Shown here piece by piece: positions 9,036-17,961 of a DNA stretch of 64,000 nucleotides. Position 1 is the first letter of the stretch, and each line of letters starts with the position of its first letter. The position numbers and the translations under genes were made by a program. Source of the DNA: Massilia sp. Root133 (GTDB lineage Bacteria; Pseudomonadota; Gammaproteobacteria; Burkholderiales; Burkholderiaceae_D). The DNA is taken from the NCBI RefSeq assembly GCF_001426525.1, contig NZ_LMEW01000033.1, positions 1 through 64,000 of the forward strand, written 5' to 3'. Under the pieces are notes generated by a model, which did no database searches, was not told the origin of the DNA, and worked only from the letters and a program-made list of their open reading frames with translations.

Positions 9036-10400
9036 TCAAGCAGCGACAGCCAGCAGTTCCAGCTTCAGCCCCTTCATCCCCGACGGCACGTAGATCGCCA
9101 TCGATTGCGCCTGCAGCATGCGCTCGTACATTTGCCCCTTGGCATCGAGGATGAAATAGCACGTGTCGGGGCGCACCGGCACGGCGGCGGGCAGTTGTGG
9201 CGCGTATTGCAGGCGCACGCCGGGCAGGGCCGACAGCACGCATTTCTCGACGTCGTCCGGCGCGCCGACCTTGAAACGCAGCGGCACGGTGTCGACGAGT
9301 TCCAGGGTCGGGATGTCGGCCGAGACGGCGACGTAGAAGGTCGTCTTGTCGTCGATCTTGCCGGAGTCGAGCATGCCGTGGTGGTACGACGGCCGCACTT
9401 CGTTCAGGACGATGGCGAAGTATTTCGACGAGATCACGGTGTCGAGCAATTCGCGGATGATCTGGAACAGCTTGGCAAAGCCGGGGCCGGGATCGGCGTG
9501 CTGGTACACCGGCAGGTCGGTCAGCGTCCAGCTTTTCGAAAACGTCATCAGCGCGCCGCCCACGCCCAGCAATTGTTCGTGCAGGCGTTCCGGGTGCAGG
9601 TCGGGATGGTGCAGGTAGTGGGACAGCGATGCGCACGCGGAACTGGCGGTGTGCAATAACCAGAACGACGACATGTCGCCGGAACGGAATTCGATCACGT
9701 TGCGGCTCGGCTCGCGGTGGTGGCCATACAGCGAACTCACCTTGGCCTGCAGCGCCTCGAGCAGGCGGCGCACTTGCTGGAACAGGGCGGGTGCGGCACC
9801 CACCGACAGGCTGGGCGGCAGGAAGGACGGGTCCAGCTCGAAGCCGCCGGACGGGGCGCGCCGCAGGCGCAGCACCGGAAAGCTGAGGTAGGCGTCGCGT
9901 GGCTCGAATTCCGGAACGAGACGCACGGTTTTCCTGAGGTAGGACACGGACGCCGGCGCCGCTTGCGTGTAGAGGTCGGGCGTTTCCTCATTGGTTTGCA
10001 CGAAGCGGACCGTCTTGGTCGGCTGACCCGGCTGGGCGAAATTGCCGCTGAAGGGTTTGAGGCCGGGCAGGGCGGCGTAATACGTGACGGTTTGCTGGGA
10101 TTGCGGCAACTGGCTGAGGTCGACGGTGTCGGGCAATTCGTCGGCACCGGGCGCATCGACCAGTTCGCCGTCCTGGAAGCGCAGCGCGAGTTCGAGGATG
10201 CGCAAGACGTTGCCGGACAGTGCCTCGCGGTCGATCTGCAGCGTTTCGATGCCCCAGGCATACGGGTGTACCGCCCGGATGCTCTTGTACAGGCGGTGTT
10301 CATGGTACTGGTCCTGGCGCTGGAAATGCTGCGGACGCAGGAGCAGCCCCTCTCCCCACAATACCTTGCTGGCCATGTTGCCGATCATCGTGCTCGTCAT
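9036..10400 (-). CDS. tssK: Type VI secretion baseplate protein TssK
   Basis: This 454-residue protein has the TssK N-terminal signature KVLWGEGLLLRPQHFQRQD shortly after its start and the usual family length. TssK joins the T6SS baseplate wedge (TssEFG) to the membrane complex (TssJLM). The ATG at 10400 is chosen because GGAGG lies six bases upstream. An in-frame extension of 13 codons lacks such a site. It is divergent from tssEFG across a 186-base gap that must hold both promoters, although I saw no convincing motif there. Confidence 0.92.
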   Translation of the reverse strand: MTSTMIGNMASKVLWGEGLLLRPQHFQRQDQYHEHRLYKSIRAVHPYAWGIETLQIDREALSGNVLRILELALRFQDGELVDAPGADELPDTVDLSQLPQSQQTVTYYAALPGLKPFSGNFAQPGQPTKTVRFVQTNEETPDLYTQAAPASVSYLRKTVRLVPEFEPRDAYLSFPVLRLRRAPSGGFELDPSFLPPSLSVGAAPALFQQVRRLLEALQAKVSSLYGHHREPSRNVIEFRSGDMSSFWLLHTASSACASLSHYLHHPDLHPERLHEQLLGVGGALMTFSKSWTLTDLPVYQHADPGPGFAKLFQIIRELLDTVISSKYFAIVLNEVRPSYHHGMLDSGKIDDKTTFYVAVSADIPTLELVDTVPLRFKVGAPDDVEKCVLSALPGVRLQYAPQLPAAVPVRPDTCYFILDAKGQMYERMLQAQSMAIYVPSGMKGLKLELLAVAA

Positions 10401-10586
10401 GCATGTCCTCCAGTCATTGACTTGTCCCAAGTCGATCACCTTAGTCCTTCGTGACGGTTTTTTTTCTGCTATGACCTGCAGTTTTGCTACTGCTCAAAGT
10501 AACCGTGGGTCATTCCCAACTGAACTATTTTTTCGCGCCTGACTGTGTGAAGATGCCGGCTTGCGCTGCCGGCATGGAGGAGTTCG

Positions 10587-11090
10587 ATGGAAGGATTCAC
10601 GCCTGGTTTTTTCGACCGTCTGCTGGGCACATCGGTGCGCGGCGCCGGTAACGCCACCGTCTCGCGCATCACCACCGAGGATTTCAAGGATGCCGTCGCG
10701 CGCGACCTCGAGGCGTTATTGAACACGCGCTCCGTCATTCCCGAAAATTCACTGCAGGGTTTCCCCGAGTGCAGCGAGTCGCTCGTGACCTACGGCTTGA
10801 CGGATTTCGCCGACCGCTCGCTGTCGAGCCCGAGCGACCGCGCTTACATCTGCGACTGCCTCGAAAAGACCATCGCCCGCCATGAACCGCGCCTGCGCAA
10901 CGTGAAGGCGGTACTCGAAGTGCGCGACGAGAGTGCGGTGAACCGCCTGAAGTTTTCGATCACGGCGGTGCTCGTCGCCAGCGCATCGGAAGAACCGGTC
11001 AATTTCGACGCGCTGCTGCAGCCGTCGACCCTACAGTACAGCATCAACAAGGCGGGCAGGACGTCGCCGGCCGCGTCCGCGCGAGGCTAA
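10587..11090 (+). CDS. tssE: Type VI secretion baseplate protein TssE (gp25-like)
   Basis: This 167-residue protein shows the GPW/gp25 fold expected of TssE: FFDRLLG at the start, DLEALLNTR near residues 39-47, YGLTDFAD, and a C-terminal region with EPRLRNVKAVLEV. TssE is a wedge component that helps start sheath assembly. GGAGG lies six bases before the ATG. The stop is two bases before the tssF start, so tssEFG is an operon. Confidence 0.93.
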   Translation: MEGFTPGFFDRLLGTSVRGAGNATVSRITTEDFKDAVARDLEALLNTRSVIPENSLQGFPECSESLVTYGLTDFADRSLSSPSDRAYICDCLEKTIARHEPRLRNVKAVLEVRDESAVNRLKFSITAVLVASASEEPVNFDALLQPSTLQYSINKAGRTSPAASARG

Positions 11091-11092
11091 GC

Positions 11093-12949
11093 TTGGAACA
11101 ATTGCTACCGTATTACGAGCGCGAGCTCGGCTACTTGCGCCGTCACCTGCGCGAATTCGCCGAGCGCTATCCGAAGATCGCGGGCCGCCTGCTCATCAGC
11201 GGCGAAGTGTGCGAAGACCCGCACACCGAACGCATGATCGAATCGTTCGCGCTGCTGAACGCGCGTATCGCGAAGCGGCTCGACGACGACTATCCCGAAT
11301 TCACGGAAGCGCTGTTCGACGTCCTGTACCCCCATTACCTGCGCCCGTTTCCCTCCTGTTCGATCGCCCACATGGATTTCGGGGGGACCGCCAACCAGCA
11401 GACGGGCATCAGCGTCCTCCCGCGCGGCACCGCGCTGACTACGCGACCCGTGCGCGGCGCCGCCTGCACGTTCCGCACCGTCTATCCCGTCACCGTCGCG
11501 CCGCTTGCGCTCACCAGGGCCGCGTTCTCCGCCATCATCGACCATCCGGAAGCCGTGCGCCTGCCGGAAGGCGCGGGCTCCGGCCTGAGCCTGACGCTCA
11601 CCGCCACGGCCGACCAGTTGCGCCTCGGCCGGCTGGCCCTGCCGCGCCTGCGCGTGTTCATCGATGGCGAACCGTCATTCTGCGCGGCGTTGCGCGACAC
11701 GTTGTTCATGCGGGCCGTGGGCGCGTACGTCGAGGCGGATCGCAATGGCCGCTGGTTTCCCCTGGGCGCGATCCCGATCGAGCCCGCCGGCTTCGCCGAC
11801 GACGAAGCGCTGATCGATTTTCCCGCGCGTTCGCATACCGCTTACCGCCTGCTGACGGAGTACTTCTGCTTCCCCGACAAGTTCAACTTCTTCGACATCG
11901 ACCTGGCCGCACTCATGGCCGCGCTGCCGACCGCGCTGGCAGCCGGCGCGACGACGGTGACGCTGCACCTGGCGCTGGCGGGCCTGCGCGCGGATTCGAA
12001 CACGGCGCGCATGCTCGGCACGCTGTCGACCAATAACCTGCTGCTCGGCTGCACGCCCGTCATCAACCTGTTCCCGCAGCGCGGCGAGCCGATCCGCCTG
12101 ACCCACGCGAGCGCCAGCTACCCCGTGCTGGCCGACGCGCGCCGCGCCTTCGCCTACGAAGTGCAATCCATCGAATCCGTCAACCTCGTGCGCCAGACGC
12201 CGCAGGGAGAAACCGTCGTCGAATTCCACCCGTTTTACTCGCTCAAGCACGCCCAGACGCCCGAGCAGAACGGGCATTACTGGGTGCTGCGGCGCGACGA
12301 GACGCTGGCCGAGCGCAGCCCCGGCTACGAGACGCAGATCGCCATCGTCGACATCGACTTCGATCCGGCCGCCGTCGAGACGCAAACGCTGAACATCCAA
12401 CTCATCTGTAGCAACCGCGACCTGCCGGCCTCACTCTCCTATGGCCAGCTCGGCGGCGATTTGTTCCTCGAAGGCGGCTCGAGCATGAAGACGATCAACT
12501 TCCTGCGCAAGCCCACCATCACCTACCGCTTCGAGAGCGCCCGCAGCGCCCATTGGCGCCTGATCTCGCACCTGACGCTGAACCATTTGTCACTGGCAAA
12601 CGGCGGCGTCGATGCCTTCCGCGAGATGCTCGCCCTGTACGACCTGCCCCGTTCGCCATCGTCGCAGCGCCAGATCGGCGGCATTGCCGGCATCGAACAA
12701 CGCGCCGCCAGCGCCTGGATGGCGGGCAATCCGTTCACCTGCCTCGTGCGCGGCGTGGAGGTGCGCATCCTCATTGACGAGGAAGCCTTCGTTGGCAGCG
12801 GCATCTATGCATTCGCCCACATCATCGAACGGTTTCTCGCCCTGTACGTGCACGCCAACAGCTTCACGCAACTGGTGGTGGTGTCCAATAAAACCGGAGA
12901 GGAATTATTGAAATGCCTACCGAGAAGCGGCGATTTGAGCCTGCTGTAA
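11093..12949 (+). CDS. tssF: Type VI secretion baseplate protein TssF
   Basis: This 618-residue protein opens with LLPYYERELGYLRRHLREFA, the conserved TssF start, and has the family's usual length. The start codon is a TTG two bases after tssE. No better ATG fits the conserved N-terminus. TssF and TssG build the wedge around TssE. The 3' end overlaps tssG by 37 bases. Confidence 0.95.
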   Translation: MEQLLPYYERELGYLRRHLREFAERYPKIAGRLLISGEVCEDPHTERMIESFALLNARIAKRLDDDYPEFTEALFDVLYPHYLRPFPSCSIAHMDFGGTANQQTGISVLPRGTALTTRPVRGAACTFRTVYPVTVAPLALTRAAFSAIIDHPEAVRLPEGAGSGLSLTLTATADQLRLGRLALPRLRVFIDGEPSFCAALRDTLFMRAVGAYVEADRNGRWFPLGAIPIEPAGFADDEALIDFPARSHTAYRLLTEYFCFPDKFNFFDIDLAALMAALPTALAAGATTVTLHLALAGLRADSNTARMLGTLSTNNLLLGCTPVINLFPQRGEPIRLTHASASYPVLADARRAFAYEVQSIESVNLVRQTPQGETVVEFHPFYSLKHAQTPEQNGHYWVLRRDETLAERSPGYETQIAIVDIDFDPAAVETQTLNIQLICSNRDLPASLSYGQLGGDLFLEGGSSMKTINFLRKPTITYRFESARSAHWRLISHLTLNHLSLANGGVDAFREMLALYDLPRSPSSQRQIGGIAGIEQRAASAWMAGNPFTCLVRGVEVRILIDEEAFVGSGIYAFAHIIERFLALYVHANSFTQLVVVSNKTGEELLKCLPRSGDLSLL

Positions 12950-14007
12950 TCGAGCGCCTGTTCAGGGAACCCTATCGTTTCGAGTACTTCCAGGCCGTGC
13001 GCATGCTCGAGCTCTGGCTCAAGCGGCACGGTAGCCCCCAGCACGACGCCATCGCGCATTACGTGCGCTTCCAGAACTCGACGTCGCTGGGATTTCCGGC
13101 CAGCCAGCTGGAAGCCATCCAGCCCGAGCCGCGCGACCTCGACCGCGGTGCGCACGCGCTCGGCAAGGCATTGCAGGAAGCAAGACTCAGCTACATCCGC
13201 GTCACCCCCTCCTTCATGGGCCTGTTGAGCGCCACCGGCGTGCTGCCGGCCCATTACACGGAGCGCATCGCCGACCACCAGCAGCGCCAGTCCGACGAAG
13301 GTCCACGCGCCCTGCTGGACACGTTCTCGAACCGCTCGCTGGCCCTGTTCTACGCAGCCTGGCGCAAATACCGTCTGCACTTCAAATATCAGCTCGACGG
13401 CCAGGACACCTTCCTGCCGCTGCTGCTGGCACTGGCAGGGCTCGGCCACGATGCGCTGCGCCGGCGCCTGACGCACCACAGGGACGGCGCGCTGCTGGAC
13501 GAATCGATCGGCTATTTCGCCGCGTCGATCCGCCAGCGCCCGCCCTCGGCCGTGCAGATGGGGCGCGTGCTGTCCGAGTATTTCGACCACCCGGTGCGCA
13601 TCGAGCAATTCGTCGGGGCCTGGTACGACGTGCCGCCCGCCCAGCAGACCGTCCTCGGCCACCCCACCGCCATGCTGGGGACGAGCGCGATGGCCGGCGA
13701 CCGCGTATGGCAGCGCGACCTGCGCCTGCGCGTCGTGGTGGGTCCGCTGGACCACGCCGGTTTTTCGTCGTTCCTGCCGGGCGGCCTTGCGGCGCGCGCC
13801 CTCAAAAGCCTGCTGGGCCTGCTGGCCGGCATCACGCTCGAATACGAGGTCGAACTGATCCTGCGCGGAGAAGAGGTCCGCAGCACCGTCCTCGGCCCCG
13901 CGCCGAGCGGGAGACTGGGTTGGGATGCCTATCTCGTCACCGGACCACAGGCGGATGATCGCGACGACGTCCGCTACGCCCTGCAGCCGATCGAACAGCT
14001 GGCCTGA
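12913..14007 (+). CDS. tssG: Type VI secretion baseplate protein TssG
   Basis: This 364-residue protein has the TssG features EPYRFEYFQAVRMLE near residues 18-32, VRFQNSTSLGFPASQ, and VTPSFMGLLSATGVLP. The ATG lies within tssF, after a GGAGAGGA ribosome site, so translation is probably coupled. It completes the TssE-F-G-K wedge. No tube, sheath, ATPase, membrane-complex or effector gene follows: the next gene is a convergent MOSC protein. Confidence 0.94.
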   Translation: MPTEKRRFEPAVIERLFREPYRFEYFQAVRMLELWLKRHGSPQHDAIAHYVRFQNSTSLGFPASQLEAIQPEPRDLDRGAHALGKALQEARLSYIRVTPSFMGLLSATGVLPAHYTERIADHQQRQSDEGPRALLDTFSNRSLALFYAAWRKYRLHFKYQLDGQDTFLPLLLALAGLGHDALRRRLTHHRDGALLDESIGYFAASIRQRPPSAVQMGRVLSEYFDHPVRIEQFVGAWYDVPPAQQTVLGHPTAMLGTSAMAGDRVWQRDLRLRVVVGPLDHAGFSSFLPGGLAARALKSLLGLLAGITLEYEVELILRGEEVRSTVLGPAPSGRLGWDAYLVTGPQADDRDDVRYALQPIEQLA

Positions 14008-14016
14008 CGGGCAAGC

Positions 14017-14736
14017 CTAAGGCACGACCTCGGCGGAAAACAACCGTTCCACCGGCGCGGGATCGAACAGCCCGCGTCCATCCCAGCGCGGCAGGTCGAT
14101 ATCCGATTGCGAGGGCACCGCCTTGCCCGCGTAGCGCGGCCCCAGCCGGGCGATCATGCCCGGGAAGGCGCGGCAATAACTCGACGCGATGCCGGCCAGC
14201 TGGGCCAGCCGCTTATACGTGATCACGCTGGCGGGCGGCAGTGTATCGAGCACGTGGACGATGCGCTCGCGCCAGTCGTCCGACCAGGCCGGAAGCGGCG
14301 CGCCCGCCACCCGGATCCGGTCGCCCGGCCGGATCTCGCCGCCGCGCAGCACGCGTGCCAGCATGCCGCGCCGTGTGCCGATGCGCGTCGACAGGCCCAG
14401 GTGGTGCGCATCCAGGTGCCCGCACGCTTCGCACTGGAACATCAGCCGCAGCAGGGCGCTGTCGCCGACCTGCAGCACGGTGCCGGAGACGAGCCGCGAC
14501 GTGTCGACGTCCACGAGCAGGTTCTCGCGCAGCGTGTGCGGCGGCAGCGCGAACGCGTGGTACGCGTCCGTGCCGGCCAGCAGCAGCTGGCGCGGCGACA
14601 GCGGGTCGGCGTGCACGTCGCCGTCCAGTCCCTGGAATGCGATGGCCCTCACGCCATCCACGCGCACGGGTGGCGCGGCCAGGCTGGGGCGCAGGGCCAG
14701 GGCTTCGATCCGTCCGATGTCCATGTGCGTGTCCAT
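14017..14736 (-). CDS. MOSC domain protein with a second, alkyltransferase-like domain
   Basis: This 239-residue protein has a MOSC-type N-terminal half (about 5-150) with GDVHADPLSPRQLLL, LRENLLVD and the Cys-containing FQCEACGHLD. MOSC domains carry sulfur or molybdenum-cofactor chemistry. The C-terminal part (about 155-239) resembles the DNA-binding fold of alkylguanine-transferase-like proteins (LPPASVITYKRLAQLAGI, then CRAFPGMIARLG) but has no PCHR-type acceptor motif. Such a fusion would be unusual. It lies downstream of czcA on the same strand. An alternative ATG is four codons in. Confidence 0.7.
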   Translation of the reverse strand: MDTHMDIGRIEALALRPSLAAPPVRVDGVRAIAFQGLDGDVHADPLSPRQLLLAGTDAYHAFALPPHTLRENLLVDVDTSRLVSGTVLQVGDSALLRLMFQCEACGHLDAHHLGLSTRIGTRRGMLARVLRGGEIRPGDRIRVAGAPLPAWSDDWRERIVHVLDTLPPASVITYKRLAQLAGIASSYCRAFPGMIARLGPRYAGKAVPSQSDIDLPRWDGRGLFDPAPVERLFSAEVVP

Positions 14737-14773
14737 TCTGTGTCAGTCAGCGATGACAAAGTCTGCCACAGGT

Positions 14774-14806
14774 GCGGCCGGTCCGGATGGCGTACCGGAC
14801 GGCCGC
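14774..14806 (-). terminator. Hairpin downstream of czcCBA
   Basis: GCGGCCGGTCCGG (14774-14786) pairs with CCGGACGGCCGC (14795-14806) with one bulged base and an eight-base loop. It sits 11 bases beyond the czcA stop and before the MOSC gene on the same strand. There is no U-run, so it may be a rho-dependent end or an mRNA-stabilising hairpin. Confidence 0.5.
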
Positions 14807-14816
14807 ATCGTGACGC

Positions 14817-17800
14817 TCAACGATTCGCCGGATCGCGTGAACTTCCGTGCGCCCACGTGTACAAGGCGGGCAGGATCAACAGGGTCAGCGCCGTCGACGA
14901 CAGGATGCCGCCGATGACGACCGTCGCCAGCGGCCGCTGCACCTCCGCGCCCGTGCTCGTCGCCAGCGCCATCGGCAAAAAGCCCAGCGAGGCGACGAGC
15001 GCCGTCATCAGCACTGCGCGCAAACGTACCTGCGCCCCTTCGCGCATGGCCTCCGACGCCGTGTGTCCCTGATCGCGCAGCGAACGCACGAACGTCAGCA
15101 TCACGAGCCCGTTCAGCACGGCCACGCCGGACAGCGCGATGAAGCCGACCGCCGCCGAAATCGACAACGGCAATCCGCGCAGCCACAGCGCCAGCACGCC
15201 GCCGGTCATGGCGAACGGGATGCCGCTGAACACGAGCAGGCCATCCTTGACGCTGCCGAACATCAGGTACAGCAGCGCGAACACGAGCGCCAGCGCGGCC
15301 GGCACGACGAGCGCCAGGCGCTGGCCCGCGGCCTGCAGGTTCTCGAATTGCCCGCCGAGACTCAGCCACACGCCCGCCGGCACGTTCAACTTGTTCAAAT
15401 CGGCTTGCAGCGCGGCGACGAACGACCCGAGATCGCGCCCGCGCACGTTGGCCGTGACGACGATGCGGCGCTTGCCGTTCTCGCGGCTGATCTGGTTCGC
15501 TTCCGGCACGAAGTCCAAGGTGGCGATCTCGGACAGCGGAATGCTGGCGGCCCGCCCATCGCGTGCAGGCAGCGAGATCGGCAGGCGCCGCAGCGTGTCG
15601 ACATCGTTGCGCGCCCCTTCCGGCAGGCGCACCGTGATCGCGAAGCGGCGGTCGCCTTCGAACACGGTGCCCACGTCGCGGCCGCCGACGAGCGTGCCGA
15701 ACGCTTCCTGCACGTCCGCCACGTTCAGGCCGTAGCGCGCGGCCTTGATGCGGTCGACGGCCAGGGTCAGCGCCGGTAAACCTTCCGTCTGCTCGATCTT
15801 GACTTCGACGGCGCCCGGCAGCCGATCGAGCACCTGCGCGATGCGCTGGGCCGTCGCGAGCATGGTCGCCGTGTCGTCGCCGAAGACTTTCACGGCCACG
15901 TCGCTGCGCACGCCCGAGATCAGCTCGTTGAAGCGCAACTGGATCGGTTGCGAGAACTCGTAGTTGTTGCCGGGGATGCGGTTGGCCGCTTCCGCGATCG
16001 CGGCCACGAGCCCGGCATGCGTTCGTCTCGGCGTCGGCCACTGGTTTTCCGGACGCAGGATCAAATAACTGTCGGCCGCGTTCGGCGGCATGGGGTCCGT
16101 CGCCACCTCGGCCGTGCCGATGCGCGCGAACACGCGTTCGATCTCGGGAAATTCGCGCAGCAGGGCGGTCTCCAGCTTCTGCTGCATCGCCACCGATTGC
16201 TGCAGGCTCGTGCCGGGAATCCGCAAGGTCATCACGGCCAGATCGCCCTCGTTCAGGTTCGGCGCGAATTCGGTGCCGAGGCGCGTCGCCAGCAGGCCCG
16301 TCAACAGCACGGAGAGCACGGCGAACGTCAGGGCGACGGGGCGGTTGCGCAGGGTCCAGTCCAGCAGCGGCCGGTACCAGTCGCGCGCCTTGCGCATCAG
16401 GCGGTTGTCGTGTTCGGCCACGTTGCCGCTGACGAACAGTGCGACGGCAGCCGGCACGAACGTCACCGACAGGATCATCGCGCCGACGAGCGCCATCACG
16501 ACCGTGAGCGCCATCGGGTGGAACATTTTGCCTTCGATGCCGGACAGCGCGAGCAGCGGCAGGTAGACCGTCATGATGATCACCTGGCCGAACAGCAGCG
16601 GCCGCCTCGCTTCCGCCGCCGCAAGCGCCACCTCCGTGCGGCGTTCCGCGCCCGTCAATGGCCGCCCGACCTCGGCCTGGGCGATCCCGAGTCGGCGGAT
16701 GCAGTTCTCGACGATGACGACGGCGCCGTCGATGATGATGCCGAAGTCGAGCGCGCCGAGGCTCATCAGGTTGGCGCTGACGCCCGCCTGCACCATGCCC
16801 GTGAACACGAGCAGCATCGTGAGCGGGATGACGAGCGCCGTGACGAGCGCCGCGCGCAGATTGCCGAGAAAAGCGAACAGGATCGCGATGACGAGCAGCG
16901 CCCCTTCGACGAGGTTGTTGCGGACCGTGCCGATCGCCTTGTTCACCAGCACGGAGCGGTCATACACGGGCAAGGCCTGTACGCCCGGCGGCAGCGAGCG
17001 GTTGACCTCGTCCAGCTTGCGGCGCGCGCTGTCCGCGACGGCGCGGCTGTTCTGGCCGACCAGCATGAAGACGGCGCCCAGCACCACCTCGCGACCGTTC
17101 TCCGTGGCGGCGCCGGTGCGCAGCTCGCGGCCCGGTTCGACGTCGGCCACGTCGCGCACGCGCACGGGGGCGCCGTCGACGACGTCCAGCACGATGTTGC
17201 GAATCTCCTCCAGCGTTTTCACTTGTCCCGGCGTGCGCACGACGAATTGTTCGCCACCGCGCTCGATGTAGCCGGCGCCCGCGTTGACGTTGTTGCGGTC
17301 GATGGCATTGACCAGGGTCGCCAGCGACAGCCCGCGCGCGGTCAGCTTCGCCATGTCCGGTGCGACCTGGTACTCCTTCAGGTAGCCGCCGATGGTGTTC
17401 ACTTCCGTCACGCCCGCGACGCCGCGCAGTTGCGGCGCCACGATCCAGTCCTGGATCTCGCGCAGGTCGGCCGGAGAATAGGGCGTGCCGTCCGGTTTCA
17501 ATGCGTCCGGGCGCGCTTCGACCGTCCAGTAAAAGATCTCGCCCAGGCCCGTCGCGATCGGACCCAGCGCGGGATCGGCCTGGTCCGGCAACCGGCTTTT
17601 CGCCTGTTGCAGCCGCTCGCTCACGAGCTGGCGGGCGAAATAGATGTCGGTGCCTTCCTTGAAGACGACGGTGACCTGCGACAGGCCGTAGCGCGACAGC
17701 GACCGTGTCTGCTCGAGCCTGGGCAGGCCGCTCATCGCCGACTCGATGGGGAAGGTGATGCGCTGCTCGACTTCCAGCGGAGAGTATCCCTGCGCCGCGG

Positions 17801-17951
17801 TGTTGATCTGCACCTGCACGTTGGTGATGTCGGGCACCGCGTCGATCGGCAAGCGCTGGTAGTTAACCACGCCCAGTCCGGCGAGGGCGAGGACGGCGAG
17901 CACGACCAGCCAGCGGCGCGCGATGGCGAATGCGATAAGTTGTTGGAACAT
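14817..17951 (-). CDS. czcA: Heavy-metal RND efflux pump, CzcA family
   Basis: This 1044-residue inner membrane pump of the HME-RND class uses proton import to export divalent metals. The fourth membrane helix carries DFGIIIDGAVVIVEN, the DFG...DGA...VEN pattern of pumps for divalent cations such as Co, Zn, Cd or Ni, rather than the Cu/Ag type. RNDs have twelve membrane helices, and the duplicated hydrophobic pattern is visible around 340-540 and 870-1030. The gene follows czcB by ten bases. The exact metal cannot be read from sequence. Confidence 0.93.
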   Translation of the reverse strand: MFQQLIAFAIARRWLVVLAVLALAGLGVVNYQRLPIDAVPDITNVQVQINTAAQGYSPLEVEQRITFPIESAMSGLPRLEQTRSLSRYGLSQVTVVFKEGTDIYFARQLVSERLQQAKSRLPDQADPALGPIATGLGEIFYWTVEARPDALKPDGTPYSPADLREIQDWIVAPQLRGVAGVTEVNTIGGYLKEYQVAPDMAKLTARGLSLATLVNAIDRNNVNAGAGYIERGGEQFVVRTPGQVKTLEEIRNIVLDVVDGAPVRVRDVADVEPGRELRTGAATENGREVVLGAVFMLVGQNSRAVADSARRKLDEVNRSLPPGVQALPVYDRSVLVNKAIGTVRNNLVEGALLVIAILFAFLGNLRAALVTALVIPLTMLLVFTGMVQAGVSANLMSLGALDFGIIIDGAVVIVENCIRRLGIAQAEVGRPLTGAERRTEVALAAAEARRPLLFGQVIIMTVYLPLLALSGIEGKMFHPMALTVVMALVGAMILSVTFVPAAVALFVSGNVAEHDNRLMRKARDWYRPLLDWTLRNRPVALTFAVLSVLLTGLLATRLGTEFAPNLNEGDLAVMTLRIPGTSLQQSVAMQQKLETALLREFPEIERVFARIGTAEVATDPMPPNAADSYLILRPENQWPTPRRTHAGLVAAIAEAANRIPGNNYEFSQPIQLRFNELISGVRSDVAVKVFGDDTATMLATAQRIAQVLDRLPGAVEVKIEQTEGLPALTLAVDRIKAARYGLNVADVQEAFGTLVGGRDVGTVFEGDRRFAITVRLPEGARNDVDTLRRLPISLPARDGRAASIPLSEIATLDFVPEANQISRENGKRRIVVTANVRGRDLGSFVAALQADLNKLNVPAGVWLSLGGQFENLQAAGQRLALVVPAALALVFALLYLMFGSVKDGLLVFSGIPFAMTGGVLALWLRGLPLSISAAVGFIALSGVAVLNGLVMLTFVRSLRDQGHTASEAMREGAQVRLRAVLMTALVASLGFLPMALATSTGAEVQRPLATVVIGGILSSTALTLLILPALYTWAHGSSRDPANR

Positions 17952-17961
17952 GGTCGCCTCG

